DNA of 64,000 nucleotides, taken from contig NC_135245.1 of assembly GCF_947623445.1 (NCBI RefSeq), positions 2,549,501-2,613,500 of the forward strand. Reading direction: 5' to 3'. Each line of letters starts with the position of its first letter. Positions within the stretch are counted from its first letter, which is position 1. The notes below the pieces were generated by a model that made no database searches, was not told the origin of the DNA, and saw only the letters and a program-made list of their open reading frames with translations. Made by a program: the position numbers and the translations under genes. Below, one piece after another: positions 25,296 through 37,286 of the stretch. This stretch comes from Clavelina lepadiformis. Its lineage: Eukaryota; Chordata; Ascidiacea; Aplousobranchia; Clavelinidae.

Positions 25296-27150
25296 GTGTG
25301 ACAATCGAACCATAACCACGTGACTCTATGTTACGTCATAAGCCTACGTGTGGAAAAACATATGCATCGGAAAGGATCATGTGAAGACCTCGTGATCAGA
25401 TACAAAGATAACAGACCTTACCTCGATTGAACTGGTACAGCAATTGTAAACACATACGTCAGAATTGAAAGGTCAAAATTAGCCAAGATGGTGCAACTTT
25501 TCGAAGTCAACAACGAAATGAACAGAAGAAAGATTTATGAATTACAAAGAAATTACGTAACCGTATAAATAAGCGAGGCATTCCATTTTTCAAAAAGGAG
25601 GAGAAAAAAAGTTAATTTTTATACAATGAAACGAGTGCATTCAAAGCAAACGTGATTACCTCGATTATATTATCGGGTGACTGGAAGCTGTAAATAAAAG
25701 TGTATGCTGTTTGCTGCTGTGGTGTTCATTTCTTTGCAGACAATCTAATCGATAATTAAGTGTGCGTTAAATTGCATTTACATATTGATGTAAAACGAAC
25801 AATCAACTTTCATGGTCAGAAGAGAGAGACTCATCAGCCGACAAAGAAGATAGCCAAATCAAAGACAGCTATCTATTGTGACAATTTGTGGACATTGCTT
25901 AAGTCGTAATAAGTCATAGTGACATCATGATTATGTCAAATACGACTAGGAAACCAACCTAAATTGTCATAAATTGGTGCCCTGATAAGTTCGAATTTGC
26001 TGAGTTAGATGCATATATATTGAGCAAGAAAGAATGTTACCAGCTATTTATGAAGTTTTAATGACCAAGTTTCAGCAGCAAGATCAACCAACTACGAACG
26101 CTAGTCAACGAGGAAGTTTTAGGAAATTCATCTCCAATATAAGCAACAAGACCAATTCGAAAACAACAGAACTAATGGCATTGATACCTGGTTGATGTGA
26201 TAAAATTTTGATCGCCTAACCGACGACGTGTTATACATCTCCAAGAGCATGAGCAAAATATTGTATATATTTTTTACGCATCAAGAAACAAAGTCCATTG
26301 GACATCGCAACAAACTGCATCTTACTACCGCAAACAAGGCTTGCTACAGCCGCGGAAAGACACACGCCGACGTGATCGCTCATTTTTTTTAATCTTCGAC
26401 ATGCAAGGGAAATACGACACTTCTGTAAACTTATGTCTCATGTTTTGTATATCAAGTGAAATGGTGTATCGATATTTGTTATATTTGCCGAGCTCTGTCA
26501 ATGTACTCTACACTAAATTCTTATTTTAATGACTGTGATCAATATTATAAGTTTATAACCACAGAAATAATTTTGTAGAATTCAGCTTGCCTTTCAATTT
26601 CATTTTTCACGCAAGCTTCCCTCTGAGAAGGGAGGCTATGTAACGGTTACGTCACGAGTCACGAGTTGTTTTCGAAATGCTGAAATTTTAATTTGGGATC
26701 TTGCAATTCAATTGTTGAACGGACTTGAATTCTCCGTAATGAAGTTCAGATAAATTACCTCGCTTGAACTGGTGTGCCATATATATACCGATGTAATTAT
26801 GTTTGCAATGCTTTCTTTTTATGTTATCGATTTCACTAGTTACTACTGCGCAATGTAACATTCAGTAAGTTTTGCCCGAAGGTGAAAGCCTTCGTTTCTG
26901 ATAATAAATAAAATGGGAACTTTATCATATAGTAATATGTATAGATAGAATTAAGCAACTAACTGCATAATCACACCGTTCGAGAAATGAGAACTCATAC
27001 CATCGAAGCAGAAGCAAAACAAATTATCAACCATCAATCGTCCTCGCTCATCCTGTAACAAAAGCCGCCAGCATACGCGGTCATTATGACAGATGTGTTT
27101 GTTGTGTAATACTTCACACAAGTGATATACAAACGAACTAATATTTATCA
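25296..27150. mobile_element. Possible LTR-retroelement remnant
   Basis: Sequence inserted relative to the inverted copy, where the flanks meet directly near 35735. The ends have weak LTR-like features (TGT starts, a primer-site-like stretch near 25970, a purine-rich tract near 26630). No coding part is recognisable. It is broken and old. Its first 340 bases or so also occur in the second duplicated block (about 32676-33011). Family unknown. Confidence 0.3.
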
Positions 27151-27364
27151 TAAGAAGAACAATGTTGAAGTATTTTATTTTGATAAAATGTTTCAAGTCT
27201 GTCAACTTGGCCAAAGAAATACCCAGTCTTGATCAGACCAAGTCAGCAATTCACCAGGAGATGACTACCTACCTTATCGGTTTACGTCCAGAAATGAAGT
27301 TTGAAGCTCAACAAAATCAAAACCATGTCAGCAGCCTTCCATCTTAACAAGAGGGTAGCAAAAC

Positions 27365-28138
27365 GTAAACATCAACGTTGCAAAGGTTAAATTAAAGTTA
27401 ACATCAACGGGATGTGTCTGCCCTTCTTTCCACACCCAAATTCATTGCTGGAAAAATCTCGGGCAGATCACAATTTCTCTTGCACTAAAAGTCGCTAATC
27501 AGGAAACTTCTAGATGTACACATCTCGAGTCTGGTGGGCTCAGACTGGGGCCAAGGGCTGCTGCTCATCGTACAGCAGTCGTCGTTTAATCTATACTTCA
27601 CCGCTGAGTACTGTGCATCTGTCTGGTGATGCAGGACACACACCAACAAAATCGACACGGGTATAAACGATGTATTGCATACTGTGACTGGATGACTGCG
27701 TCAAACACCACTAGATAACCTTTCTATTCTCGCGAGCTTTCATCTTACTGGGCTTTGCCGCCATAGAGTCAATGTTTTCCTAGCTCTTGGGGCGACGGAA
27801 CCACTCCACTTACTCCACTCGAGATGTTTTGCCGCTGGAAAGAAACAATCTGGAGGTCTAAAATTAAGACAACCATTTGTACATACAGGCCGCACTGCAA
27901 TTGCTAGAACAAGCCGAAAACCCAAGCTTTTGTGCGGCTTGTTGAGCGGGCCATAAATTGCACATGGAATGGCAGGAGAGTTTTGCTAGGCTTCACAATT
28001 TCATCATCGACGCCGACTCCCACCCCAACGGACTTTCTCTGCCCGGGATGCCCGGGATGCCCTGGGTATGACTCAACCGCCTGCAAATCGACGTTGGGCG
28101 CTTCAACTCAACTCTGTGCAAATCATGAGTGGCAAACT
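27365..28138 (+). mobile_element. LINE 3' fragment (end of reverse transcriptase ORF), copy A
   Basis: Translation on this strand, across several frame breaks, shows pieces typical of the C-terminal end of non-LTR reverse transcriptase proteins: LVGSDWG-like, TAEYCA-VW, an L-TVTG motif, and LNRL-VGRF-type sequence near the end. Jockey- or RTE-like is likely, but the clade was not proven. It is 5'-truncated and decayed. It ends exactly where the truncated MS4A-like fragment begins. The same stretch, plus about 200 bases before it, is present inverted at 34765-35735. Confidence 0.65.
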
Positions 28139-28562
28139 CTGACAACACTTGCAGTAATTATTATTGTGCTGCCGGCAATTCGAATTATTTCAGTAGATGT
28201 AACGGTGAACAAGACGACAATGGCTACTCCGATGATGATGCAGATAATGGCTACGATGATTTCTATAATCTATACATCGATTTTGTAGAGATTTGTATAG
28301 TTTATTAAGTTGGACATGACTTTAATGCATACAGTACATGTCATCTAATTAAAAATTACGGCCTGGTCAATTTAAAGGATGTTGGTTTCAAATTCTACAC
28401 TACTTTTACGCAATAATTATTTGACTACCTTCCAGCAGAGAAAACCTTCTTTTACACGTTTGTGACGCCCACGTTTTAATGGCTACTTACCCCAAGTATC
28501 TTGATGACGTTCCTGTTCCTTATTTCTGGTTCGACAGCTGGTATGCTTTGAAAGGATGACAT
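28139..28562 (-). pseudogene. Truncated MS4A-like fragment (copy of exons 1-2 of copy a)
   Basis: Exon 1 (28562-28491) encodes the same 24 residues as copy a, MSSFQSIPAVEPEIRNRN and onward. Exon 2 starts at 28269 and is cut off near 28139 by the LINE fragment, about 44 codons in. Exons 3-6 are absent. Promoter, start and first donor look intact, so a short transcript is possible, but no functional protein. It marks the left edge of the second duplicated block. Confidence 0.8.
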
Positions 28563-29191
28563 GTTTGTTTCAAAGCAAACTTTGTATTCGAAATGCTACT
28601 AAGTTCTACATAAACAGCGGGCAATACACAATCAATAGAAAAAAGCTTACAAAAAATTGAAAAAGACTAAGTTACGTGAATTTTATGATGCCCTTAAATT
28701 GATAAATGTTTTACTTGGCAACAAACATCCAACTGTAAGTTCTCCAGGGCAAGCACATATCCTACACTTGAGCTGCTCCAGAATTCTTAAGAAGTTTTAC
28801 GTAACAGACATTATCATGCATGCAAGACCAGCATATCTAGCCACCGCTATTTTTACAGTAAACATTCTGATAAAACATAAACGGTTTTTATTGAAATACA
28901 GCTGATTATCATGAAGCCAAATTTGTAGTTTGAAAACGCGGTTGTTTCCATTTGTATTGATATTACTAATTTAAAGAGTTATTATGCTCTTTTTTCACAT
29001 CCAGAAAATGCTGATCACTTTGATCGACACAAACAACTGTACATCCTCAAATTGCTTTCACCATCCAATATTCTAACAAAAAAATAAAAGCCAATCATTC
29101 TTTGAAGCTCAAACTAACATCACAGACATCATTGATTGATTCTTGGATATTTGGAAACGTAACGGCCCTATTTCATACTTTTGGTGCAATC

Positions 29192-29373
29192 CAGAGGTCA
29201 CCAAACTGCGACCCGCGGGCCAGATCCGGCACGCGAGATTAATTTGTCCCACCTCACAGAATCACAAATGAGCTTATTCTATGGCAGCTTATTTATCAAA
29301 GTGGGAATTTGGCCCGCGATCGTCAGTATTCATGATAATCTGGCTCTTTGTGAAAAAAGTTTGGTGACGCCTG
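29192..29373. mobile_element. hAT-like MITE (copy 2)
   Basis: Starts CAGAGGTCACCAAACT and ends AGTTTGGTGACGCCTG, with CGACCCGCGGGCC just inside the left end. The 8-bp flanks GTGCAATC and GTTTAACC agree at 5 positions. It is more complete than its partner at 20890-21053. It was carried by the segmental duplication, not inserted twice. Confidence 0.55.
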
Positions 29374-30501
29374 GTTTAACCTAACACACCACAGCATGAA
29401 AGAAATATCATTTCAGGTTATATCATTTGTTCACCGAGTTATATCATTTGTTTGCTTAATCCGGCCGTTTGTTTGTTTAAAAGAGCTTGGAACATTTCCT
29501 TTAAAAGATTTATTTAATGCAAAAGTTGAAAATCTTTGAAACGTTTTCTTGTGTAGTAACTATCGCCGCTGACCAACTGGTTAAACTCTTCAAACAATTG
29601 TCAATTGTAAAACTCACAAACGCGGTATAACAGCACAAAGAGCTTTGGTAGTTTTGTTGTTTGTTTTTGATATTATACAAATGTTACGCCACAAAGATCA
29701 ATATAATTTAGCTCAACTTTAATCGATAGAAAAGTTGTGCAATGAGAAATATACGTATATGGTTATAACCGTGAATTCCCTTTCTTGTTTATCCAGTCTA
29801 AGTTAATCATAAGACGACTTATTGTACAAACTTACAATGAGATTAACGACACTGGCTCCGACTCATTATTATAATAACCGAGTTTTTTTTAATTGGTGAA
29901 AATATAATCATACAACATGTACTTGATGAGTACTTTTTACTGCACATGAGTGGAATATTTACAAAATAAAAGCAAAGTATTTCAATGAAAATACTGCAAT
30001 AAGTATTGTTAGACAGGAAACACAATTGTACAAAAGAATGTTTAAGAAACAGCAAAAGTTAAGCTTTATAACTGATGATTATAAACCTCAAGATACTTTT
30101 CGAAAAATATAATGTTACAGATTAATGAAAGCTTCTTTTATTCAGCCAAGCGGGTGATAACTTGCATGCTGCTTAAAACAAGATGAAGATACCTTGTAGG
30201 CTAACACACACAGTCAACTGTTTGACCGAACCCTATATAAAATCAAAAGCAATTACGAGCAGGCAAGAATTAGGGTTAAATAAGGACCAAGTTCTTAACG
30301 ACTAAAATTAGTCCAAAGCAAATTAAGTTATCACAAATAAAAAATAAAAAATACGGAATTGTTTATGTTTCATTAAAGGAAAATACATTGAAATTACACT
30401 GAAAAATTGCAATGGAAAATATACTTTATCACTGAAAATTTAAAAGGGAAGAGAAAAACTGTAAAGAAGAAAAAGATAAAGCTCTTTATACATTCTTGTC
30501 T

Positions 30502-31804
30502 TCATACATCTTCTGCTTCTGAATTTTGTCCAAATGTTTGCATTGGCTGGCCCGAATAAGCTGCTGACTGCAACGCAACAAGGAAAGAAACATGAAATTT
30601 CAACCCAATGTGAGGGCTAAGTACAGCTTCCAAATAACCTCACCTGTTGCATTCCACAGCAACAAGCACAGCAATTGTTTGGCGACGAGCAACATCCGCA
30701 GGCGCTACTAACCATCAGAAGAATGAATGCTATAAAACCCAATACAGCCAGTACAACATGGAGTGAAGCAATGGTGGCCAAGGGACCAACACCAAGCTGC
30801 TGATTGATGATGGCACCGGAAGCTGTTAGTGACAGTGATAGGATGGCACCGACAACACCAAATCCAATATGGCAGTTCACCTTGAAGCAAGTATTTATTT
30901 AAATAATGGATTTTATATTCTAAATTTTTTATAGAGCAGCTCAAAAACCGAATAACTGCTCTGTACAAAGTACATAAGACTCACGAGACAAACTGAGGAT
31001 CCGCTTCCACCGGCAGCTACAGCCAAAGCACCGGATATGAGAATCTATAAAAACACATGTGACGTTTTCATGACAAATAAAAACTCAATTTGGTTAAAAA
31101 CGTGTTTCTTCAACATTGATGTGGGGCGTAAAATTTTTGCAGCATCTCATTGAATATATTTGCTGCACTTTTCAATGTTTCAACGTTGTGCAGATGCAGG
31201 TGCAGATATGTTAGCTCGTTAGAACGATTCAAATAGCGCAGACGAGTGAAAGTGATCGTCTTACCCAGATTCCACACCAAATTCCAGAACCGAAGTTGAT
31301 GTAAGGGTTACCAAAAAGTCCAAATGCATTGGTACCGCTTATTAGTTGTGTGCTACCTCGGTAGCTCACCAAGCTTGCAGATGGTGATGTACTTAATAAG
31401 GCAGCGACGGTTATTCCAATGACGATGCAGATAATTGCTAAGATGATTTCTATGATCTGTGTTAAAAAGCGTTTTCTTACAAAGAGTATAGCCTACCTCC
31501 ACACCATTCATATATTGTGCCAATGCAAAGAAGTTTTTTTTCGGTTTAAAATATAATACTTGCAAATAAATTTCAATATTACGTCAATATACAACACTCC
31601 CGTTTTATAACTGATTGTCATTACAGTTTTTACATCAGTAACAAAATTTTTTAATATTATCCTTATACTATACATCATATCATGTTATAACAACGTCATA
31701 CTTTCGTAGCTACTTACTCCAAGTATTCTGATGGCCCTCTTGTTTTTGATCTCTGGTTGGACCACTGTGGTCACTGCAACTGCTTCGCTTTCAAAGGATG
31801 ACAT
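30502..31804 (-). CDS. MS4A/CD20-like four-pass membrane protein (copy c)
   Basis: Five exons: 31804-31718, 31456-31265, 31044-30985, 30880-30644, 30567-30502; 213 residues, phase 0 throughout. It starts MSSFESEAVAVTTVVQPE; spans are seen at ILGIIEIILAIICIVIG, GSGIWCGIWILISGALAVAA, CHIGFGVVGAILSLSL and a fourth before GCCSSPNNCCACCCGMQQ; it ends QTFGQNSEAEDV. Exons 4 and 5 of the other copies are one continuous exon here, with the intron and some neighbouring codons gone but the frame kept. No stop or shift is seen, so it should be expressed if the promoter works. The Cys-rich segment after span 4 suits palmitoylation (inference). Confidence 0.85.
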
Positions 31805-33011
31805 ATTCGTTTCAACTTTAGCAAATAATATCCTAAACCCTGGTAGAAGCACTGAGTATAAACAGAGACTATAGTGTTAGTTAAAACGCAAAATAATGAA
31901 TGTTGTACGTTTTATATATAGCTGTCCGGTGCCCATGTAAGACTTCGCTTATAAAACGTGACTGTACCAGTTGTAAAATAAGCATCACGCGTCGATCGAA
32001 CGATTTCGTTAATTATATTTTGCTTCGAGTTTTTACTTGTTAAAATTTAGCGTGGGTTCAGGTAATACAGACTCGTACATTAATCAGTACAGCATGGGTC
32101 TCTGCATTTCTGAAAACTTTATGACTTTGAAATAGAAGATTTCAAATGCTAAAATTTTGATTAAAGTTGAAATAAATGGTTTACGTTCGAACAAGTGCAA
32201 ATATATGGAAAACTTAATGTATTTTATTAATAGTTCTCTTACTTTGATGTCAAAACTTTAAATTAAATTTTCTTCTTTAAATATTTTCCCTACGATTGTT
32301 GTACGAGTCTTTCTTCAAGAATTCAATTCTCAGTTTCCTAAAAAATTAACTCTAAAAGTTATCATCCGCTGTTGTAACACAATAGAAGAAAACGAAAACG
32401 GGCTTACTTGTTTGTATATCTGTAATGCTGTTATAAGTGTATCTGATCAGAATTTAGTTTTTGAAATTAACTGCATGGTTACGGAATTATTTGCAATCAT
32501 TCCGTTCCGATAGCCCCATTCTTCTCCTCATTATTATGCACACATTAAGAATATTCTTAAGATATTTATGAAAACATTGTTAAACATGCATTTTTGTAAG
32601 CAACGTAAAACAAAATCTAGCAAAAATATAATTTTCCTGATATTTGCCACCATTGAGATTTTAGAGTGTGACAATCGAACCATAACCACGTGACTCTATG
32701 TTACGTCACAAGCCTACGCGTGGAAAAACATATGCATCAGAAAGGATCATGTGAAGATCTCGTGATCAGATACAAAGATAACAGATCTTACCTCGATTGA
32801 ACTGGTACAGCAATTGAAAACACATACGTCAGAGTTGAAAGGTCAAAATTAGCCAAGATGGTGCAACTTTTCGAAGTCAACAACGAAATGAACAGAAGAA
32901 AGATTTATGACTTACAAAGAAATTACGTAAATGTATAAATAAGCGAGGCATTCCATTTTTCAAAAAGGAGGAGAAAAAAAAGTAAATTTTTATACAATGA
33001 AACGAGTGCAT

Positions 33012-34764
33012 TTGTTACGTTTTGTTGTCCTCACTCTTAGAATTACAGGCACATCTTTTATTTAAAAGCACTTAAGTCAACTCCCATTGACCCAGCTTAT
33101 TTCAGGAGCTCCAATACAAAACTGTCCGTGCAACTACTTGTCGGACACACGTCGATAAAAAGACAAATGTGCTTAATTAGCCACGAAAACGCGCAATCGG
33201 CGGCAAAGGTGAAACGCAACATATACAGGGCAAAAACAAGTGTAACAATAACAAATATATATGATTACAGGCTAATTCAGAAAGATACCATTAGTAATAT
33301 AATCGTCAACCAATCTTTGCTAATGTATCGAGTCATTAATTCAATGCATCTCGATCTATAAGACTAAACTACCCGGCTTTGATTGGAAGGAAATTTAAAA
33401 GATCTGTTTTTTTTGCATTTTGGCGCTTAATTGAAACCTGAAGCTGCATTAGCTACATTGTGGTATATAGGATGGTCCAACAAGTTCACCGTACTTCAAT
33501 GCTTGTGCAAGAAAACAGCAAGTGCTATAACGTAAATATTCTTTGAAAAGAAATTTAAGTTTATACTTTAATGAGAGATTTCATTAAAATTATATCTCGG
33601 AGAAATGCCAGTTAGGAAAATCAATATCGTGAACAAACTTTACTCTTGCAAGGGACATCCGTGGAGGCAACCTTTTAAAACTCATTTCCAAAACCGACTA
33701 AGACGTTTCTTATATATGTAGACTAACATTCGGCATTGTAGGCAAAAAGCGTAACAATAAAAGCAATATGATTTATCATTTGATGAATAAATTTATTTGC
33801 GTTAAGGAAGTTAGGTGTTGTGGTTTCAAGTTATCACATTTAATGAGAATAGCTATAAAGCTTGGGCAATTTCATCGTTAACGTCCATCAATAACGTTTC
33901 ATCCTTCGGGTGCAGTCTGCTCATACTCAAGGTCTTACTATATCTTTTGAATTTCATTTCCAACAACTTCCACACGAAAGTGTCACCTTTTGAAAACAAC
34001 TGGTCAACACAATTGCCTCAGGAAAACGTTTAAGTCCACGAATCGGCCGGTACCTTATTATGCGTAACTCCATGTTCGTTATTTCGTATAACTAAAATTG
34101 CATCTCCTTGTTGTTGTTGTGGCAATTAAAAGTACTAAACGTTTGGCAAAATTTTAGACGAGAGTTGCAAAATTTACTAATTCTGCAAAAGTTGCAAATA
34201 CTAAGTTTTCAAAATCAAAACCATTCTCCGATAGAACTTTTGACAAGTCAAAATCTTTCACTTTCACAATCAATCATCTTTCATTTCATTTCATTTCATT
34301 TCATTTCATCTTTCATTTCATTTCAATCATTTCACAATCATCTTTCATCTTTCTATTACACAATTGTTGTGCTCTCGTTGGACTACAACACCCTTATATT
34401 TTATTCCATAAACTCTGTGACCGTCTACTTGATTTTTCCTCTACCGTACGATGGCGTTGCTGCCCTACTACAACCATAATATGTATCCATAAAACTCGCA
34501 CTGCTAATTCTTTAAATAGACATGCTCCGAACATGATTCATCTTACCACGTGGTACAATTACTTCACTGACTTGGCCTGGTCGTCGTATGAGCCAGACAT
34601 TATTCAGGAATCCAGGCAAAATGTCGGGGCACGTGTCGCACAACTATGATGTCGTGCTGTTATCAAAACACGCAAGCCATTCATTCCGTTACGGGTATGA
34701 GGTATATAGAATAATCGGATATAACATGGTCTACGTTTGTTTTTTCCGCGCCAGATTCAAACGT
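33012..34764. other. Unique spacer between the direct and inverted duplicated blocks
   Basis: No supported gene. It contains a TTTCA microsatellite at 34279-34325. Open frames here are short and repeat-driven. Confidence 0.5.
34279..34325. repeat. TTTCA pentanucleotide microsatellite
   Basis: About six uninterrupted TTTCA units followed by broken units, with more TTTCA-like sequence just downstream. Confidence 0.9.
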
Positions 34765-35545
34765 CACAGAGTTTGCCACTCATGATTTGCACGGGGTTGA
34801 GTTGAAGCGCCCAACGTCGATTTGCAGACGGTTAAGTCATACCCAGGGCATCCTGGGCAGAGAAAGTCTGTTGGGGTGGGAGTCGGCGTCGATGATGAAA
34901 AAGCCTAGCAAGACTCTCCTGCCATTCCACGTGTAATTTATGACCCGCTCAACAAGCCGCACAGAAGCCTGGGTTTTCGGCTTGTTCTAGCAATTGCAGT
35001 GCGGCCTGTATGCACAAATGGTTGTCTTAATTTTAGACTTCCAGATTGTTTCTTTCCAGCAGCAAAACATCTCGAGTGGAGTAAGTGGAGTGGCTTCATC
35101 ACCCCAAAAACTGGGAAAAATTGGCGTTATGGCGGCAAAGCCCGGTAAGGTGAAAGCTCGCGAGAATAGAAAGGTTATCTAGTGGTGTTTGACGCAGTCA
35201 TCCAGTCACAGTATGCAATGCATCGTTTATGACCATGTCGATTTTGTTGGTGTGTGTCCTGCATCACCAGACAAATGCACAGTACTCAGCGGTTAAGCAT
35301 AGATTAAACGACGACTGCTGTACGATGAGCAGCAGCCCAAGGCCCCAGTCTGAGCCCACCAGACTCGAGATGTGTACATCTAGAAGTTTCCTGAGTAGTG
35401 ATTTTTAGTGCAAGAGAAAATGCGATCGGCCCGAAATTTTTCCAGCAATGAATTTGGGCGTAAAAAGAAGGGCAGACAAATCCCGTTGATGTTAACTTAG
35501 ATTTAACCCTTGCAACGTTGATGTTTACGTTTTGCACCCCTCTTG
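34765..35545 (-). mobile_element. LINE 3' fragment, copy B (inverted relative to copy A)
   Basis: The reverse strand carries the same reverse-transcriptase C-terminal pieces as copy A, here better kept: TAEYCAFVWC, NDALHTVTGC and LNRLQIDVGRF. Frame breaks remain. Homology to the copy A region extends about 190 bases further to 35735, so the inverted pair was probably carried by the duplication and not made by two insertions. Confidence 0.65.
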
Positions 35546-37286
35546 TTAAGATGGAAGGCTGCTGACATGGTTTTGGTTTTGTTGAACTTCAAACTTCATT
35601 TCTGGACGTAAACCGTTAAGGTATATAGTCATCTCCTGGCGAATTGCTGACTTGGTCGGATCAAGATTGGGCATTTCTTTTGGCCAAATTGACAGACTTG
35701 AAATATTTTCGAAATGAAATACTTCAACATTGTTCCTCTAAAATCTAAATGGTGGCAAATATCAGGAAAATTATATTTTTGCTAATTTTCGTTTAGCGTT
35801 GCTTACATCAAAAATGCATGTTTAACAATGTTTTCATAAATATATTAGGAATATTCTTAATGTGTGCATAATAATGTGGAGAAGAATGAGGCAATCGGAA
35901 CGGAATGATTGCAAATAATTCTGTAACCATGCAGTTAATTTCAAAAACTAAATTCTGATCAGATACACTTATAACAGCATTACAGATAGGCCTATACAAG
36001 CAAGTAAGTCCTTTCTCTCAATCACGATTAATTGCTGCCGAAGTAAAAGAACTCGTTGTGATATAGATTTTTACGCGTATCTTGAACGCACGATTTGTAA
36101 AAACGTGACCAAAGTTATTTTAGCCATTTAAAGTTGGCAATACCATTTAATATCTATTTTAGGTGCGACCAAAATCCAACAAACAAAATATATTTTATCA
36201 CTATACCAAGCCATAGCACAATTAATTTTAACGGCGTTTCAGAGACGGCCGGAATGTTGCTGTTGCTATACGTTGTCTTGCGGTTTAGCAAAATTGCCTT
36301 TACAGTCTTGCTCCGCCTCTGTGTAATGTAAGCAAAACACCCAGACACAATAATTTCAAAAGTCGCATTCGTATATGTAATTCTTACGATTGAAACGTGG
36401 CATCGCTCAGTGACGTCATTTCCGATAGTCGTGCCTCTGTCAGAGCAGAAGTCGAAAATTACAATGCAGACCGTCTCTGCAAAAGTTTCATATTAACGGT
36501 TCGAAACTAAAAAATCCTAGTAATTTCCAGTTGTCTTACACTTTGTAGCAAACTAAGGCATGTCTTGTGATGCGACTTGTCTCTGAGTTCTATGTTCCTT
36601 TTATGTCGTCATGGAATTTTTCTAAAGATTTTACTCTATATAAGTCAGGTCAGTTTTTCAGCGAAATCCGTTTTCTTCTATTGTGTTACAACAGCGGATG
36701 ATAACTTTTAGAGTTAATATTTTAGGAAACTGAGAATTGAATTCTTGAGGGAAGACTCGTACAACAATCATAGGGAAAATATTTAATGAAGAAAATTTAA
36801 TTTAAAAGTTTTGACATTAAAGTAAGCAAACTATTAATAAAATACATTAAGTTTTCCATATATTTGCACTTGTTCGAACGTAAACCGTTTAATTCAACTT
36901 TAATCAAAATTTTAGCATTTGAAATCTTCTATTTCAAAGTCATAAAGTTTTCAGATATGCAGAGACCCATGCGGTACTGATTAATGTACGAGTCTGTATT
37001 ACCTGAACCCACGCTAAAATCTAACAAGTAAAAACTCGAAGCAAAATATAATTAACGAAATCGTTCGATCGACGCGTGATGCTTAGATTAATAATGGAAA
37101 ACTTATGTATTTTTTTACAACTGGTATAGTCACGTTTTATAAGCAAAGTCTTTCATGGGCACCGGACAGCTATACGGAAAACTTACAACATTCATTATTT
37201 TGCGTTTTACCTAACACTATAGTCTCTGTTTATACTCAGTCCTTCTACAAGGGTTTAGGATATTATTTGCTGAAGTTGAAACAAAC

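Larger units (their letters stand above)
19855..25640. repeat. Segmental duplication, copy 1
   Basis: Matches 28139-33011 in the same orientation over nearly its whole length, with only scattered differences seen by eye. It covers exons 1-2 of MS4A-like copy a, its upstream spacer with an hAT-like MITE, MS4A-like copy b and upstream DNA. The main extra sequence here is the MITE at 23492-24297. Part of it (about 21395-25295) also matches the inverted copy at 35735-39575. Confidence 0.85.
28139..33011. repeat. Segmental duplication, copy 2
   Basis: Direct copy of 19855-25640. It holds the truncated MS4A-like fragment, an hAT-like MITE, MS4A-like copy c and its upstream DNA. It lacks the 806-bp MITE. 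It breaks off at about 33011 within sequence that in copy 1 continues into the possible LTR-like remnant. Confidence 0.85.

Noticed and set aside
34279-34325. CRISPR-like regular repeat
   Set aside because: It is a simple TTTCA microsatellite without spacers, in a eukaryotic genome.
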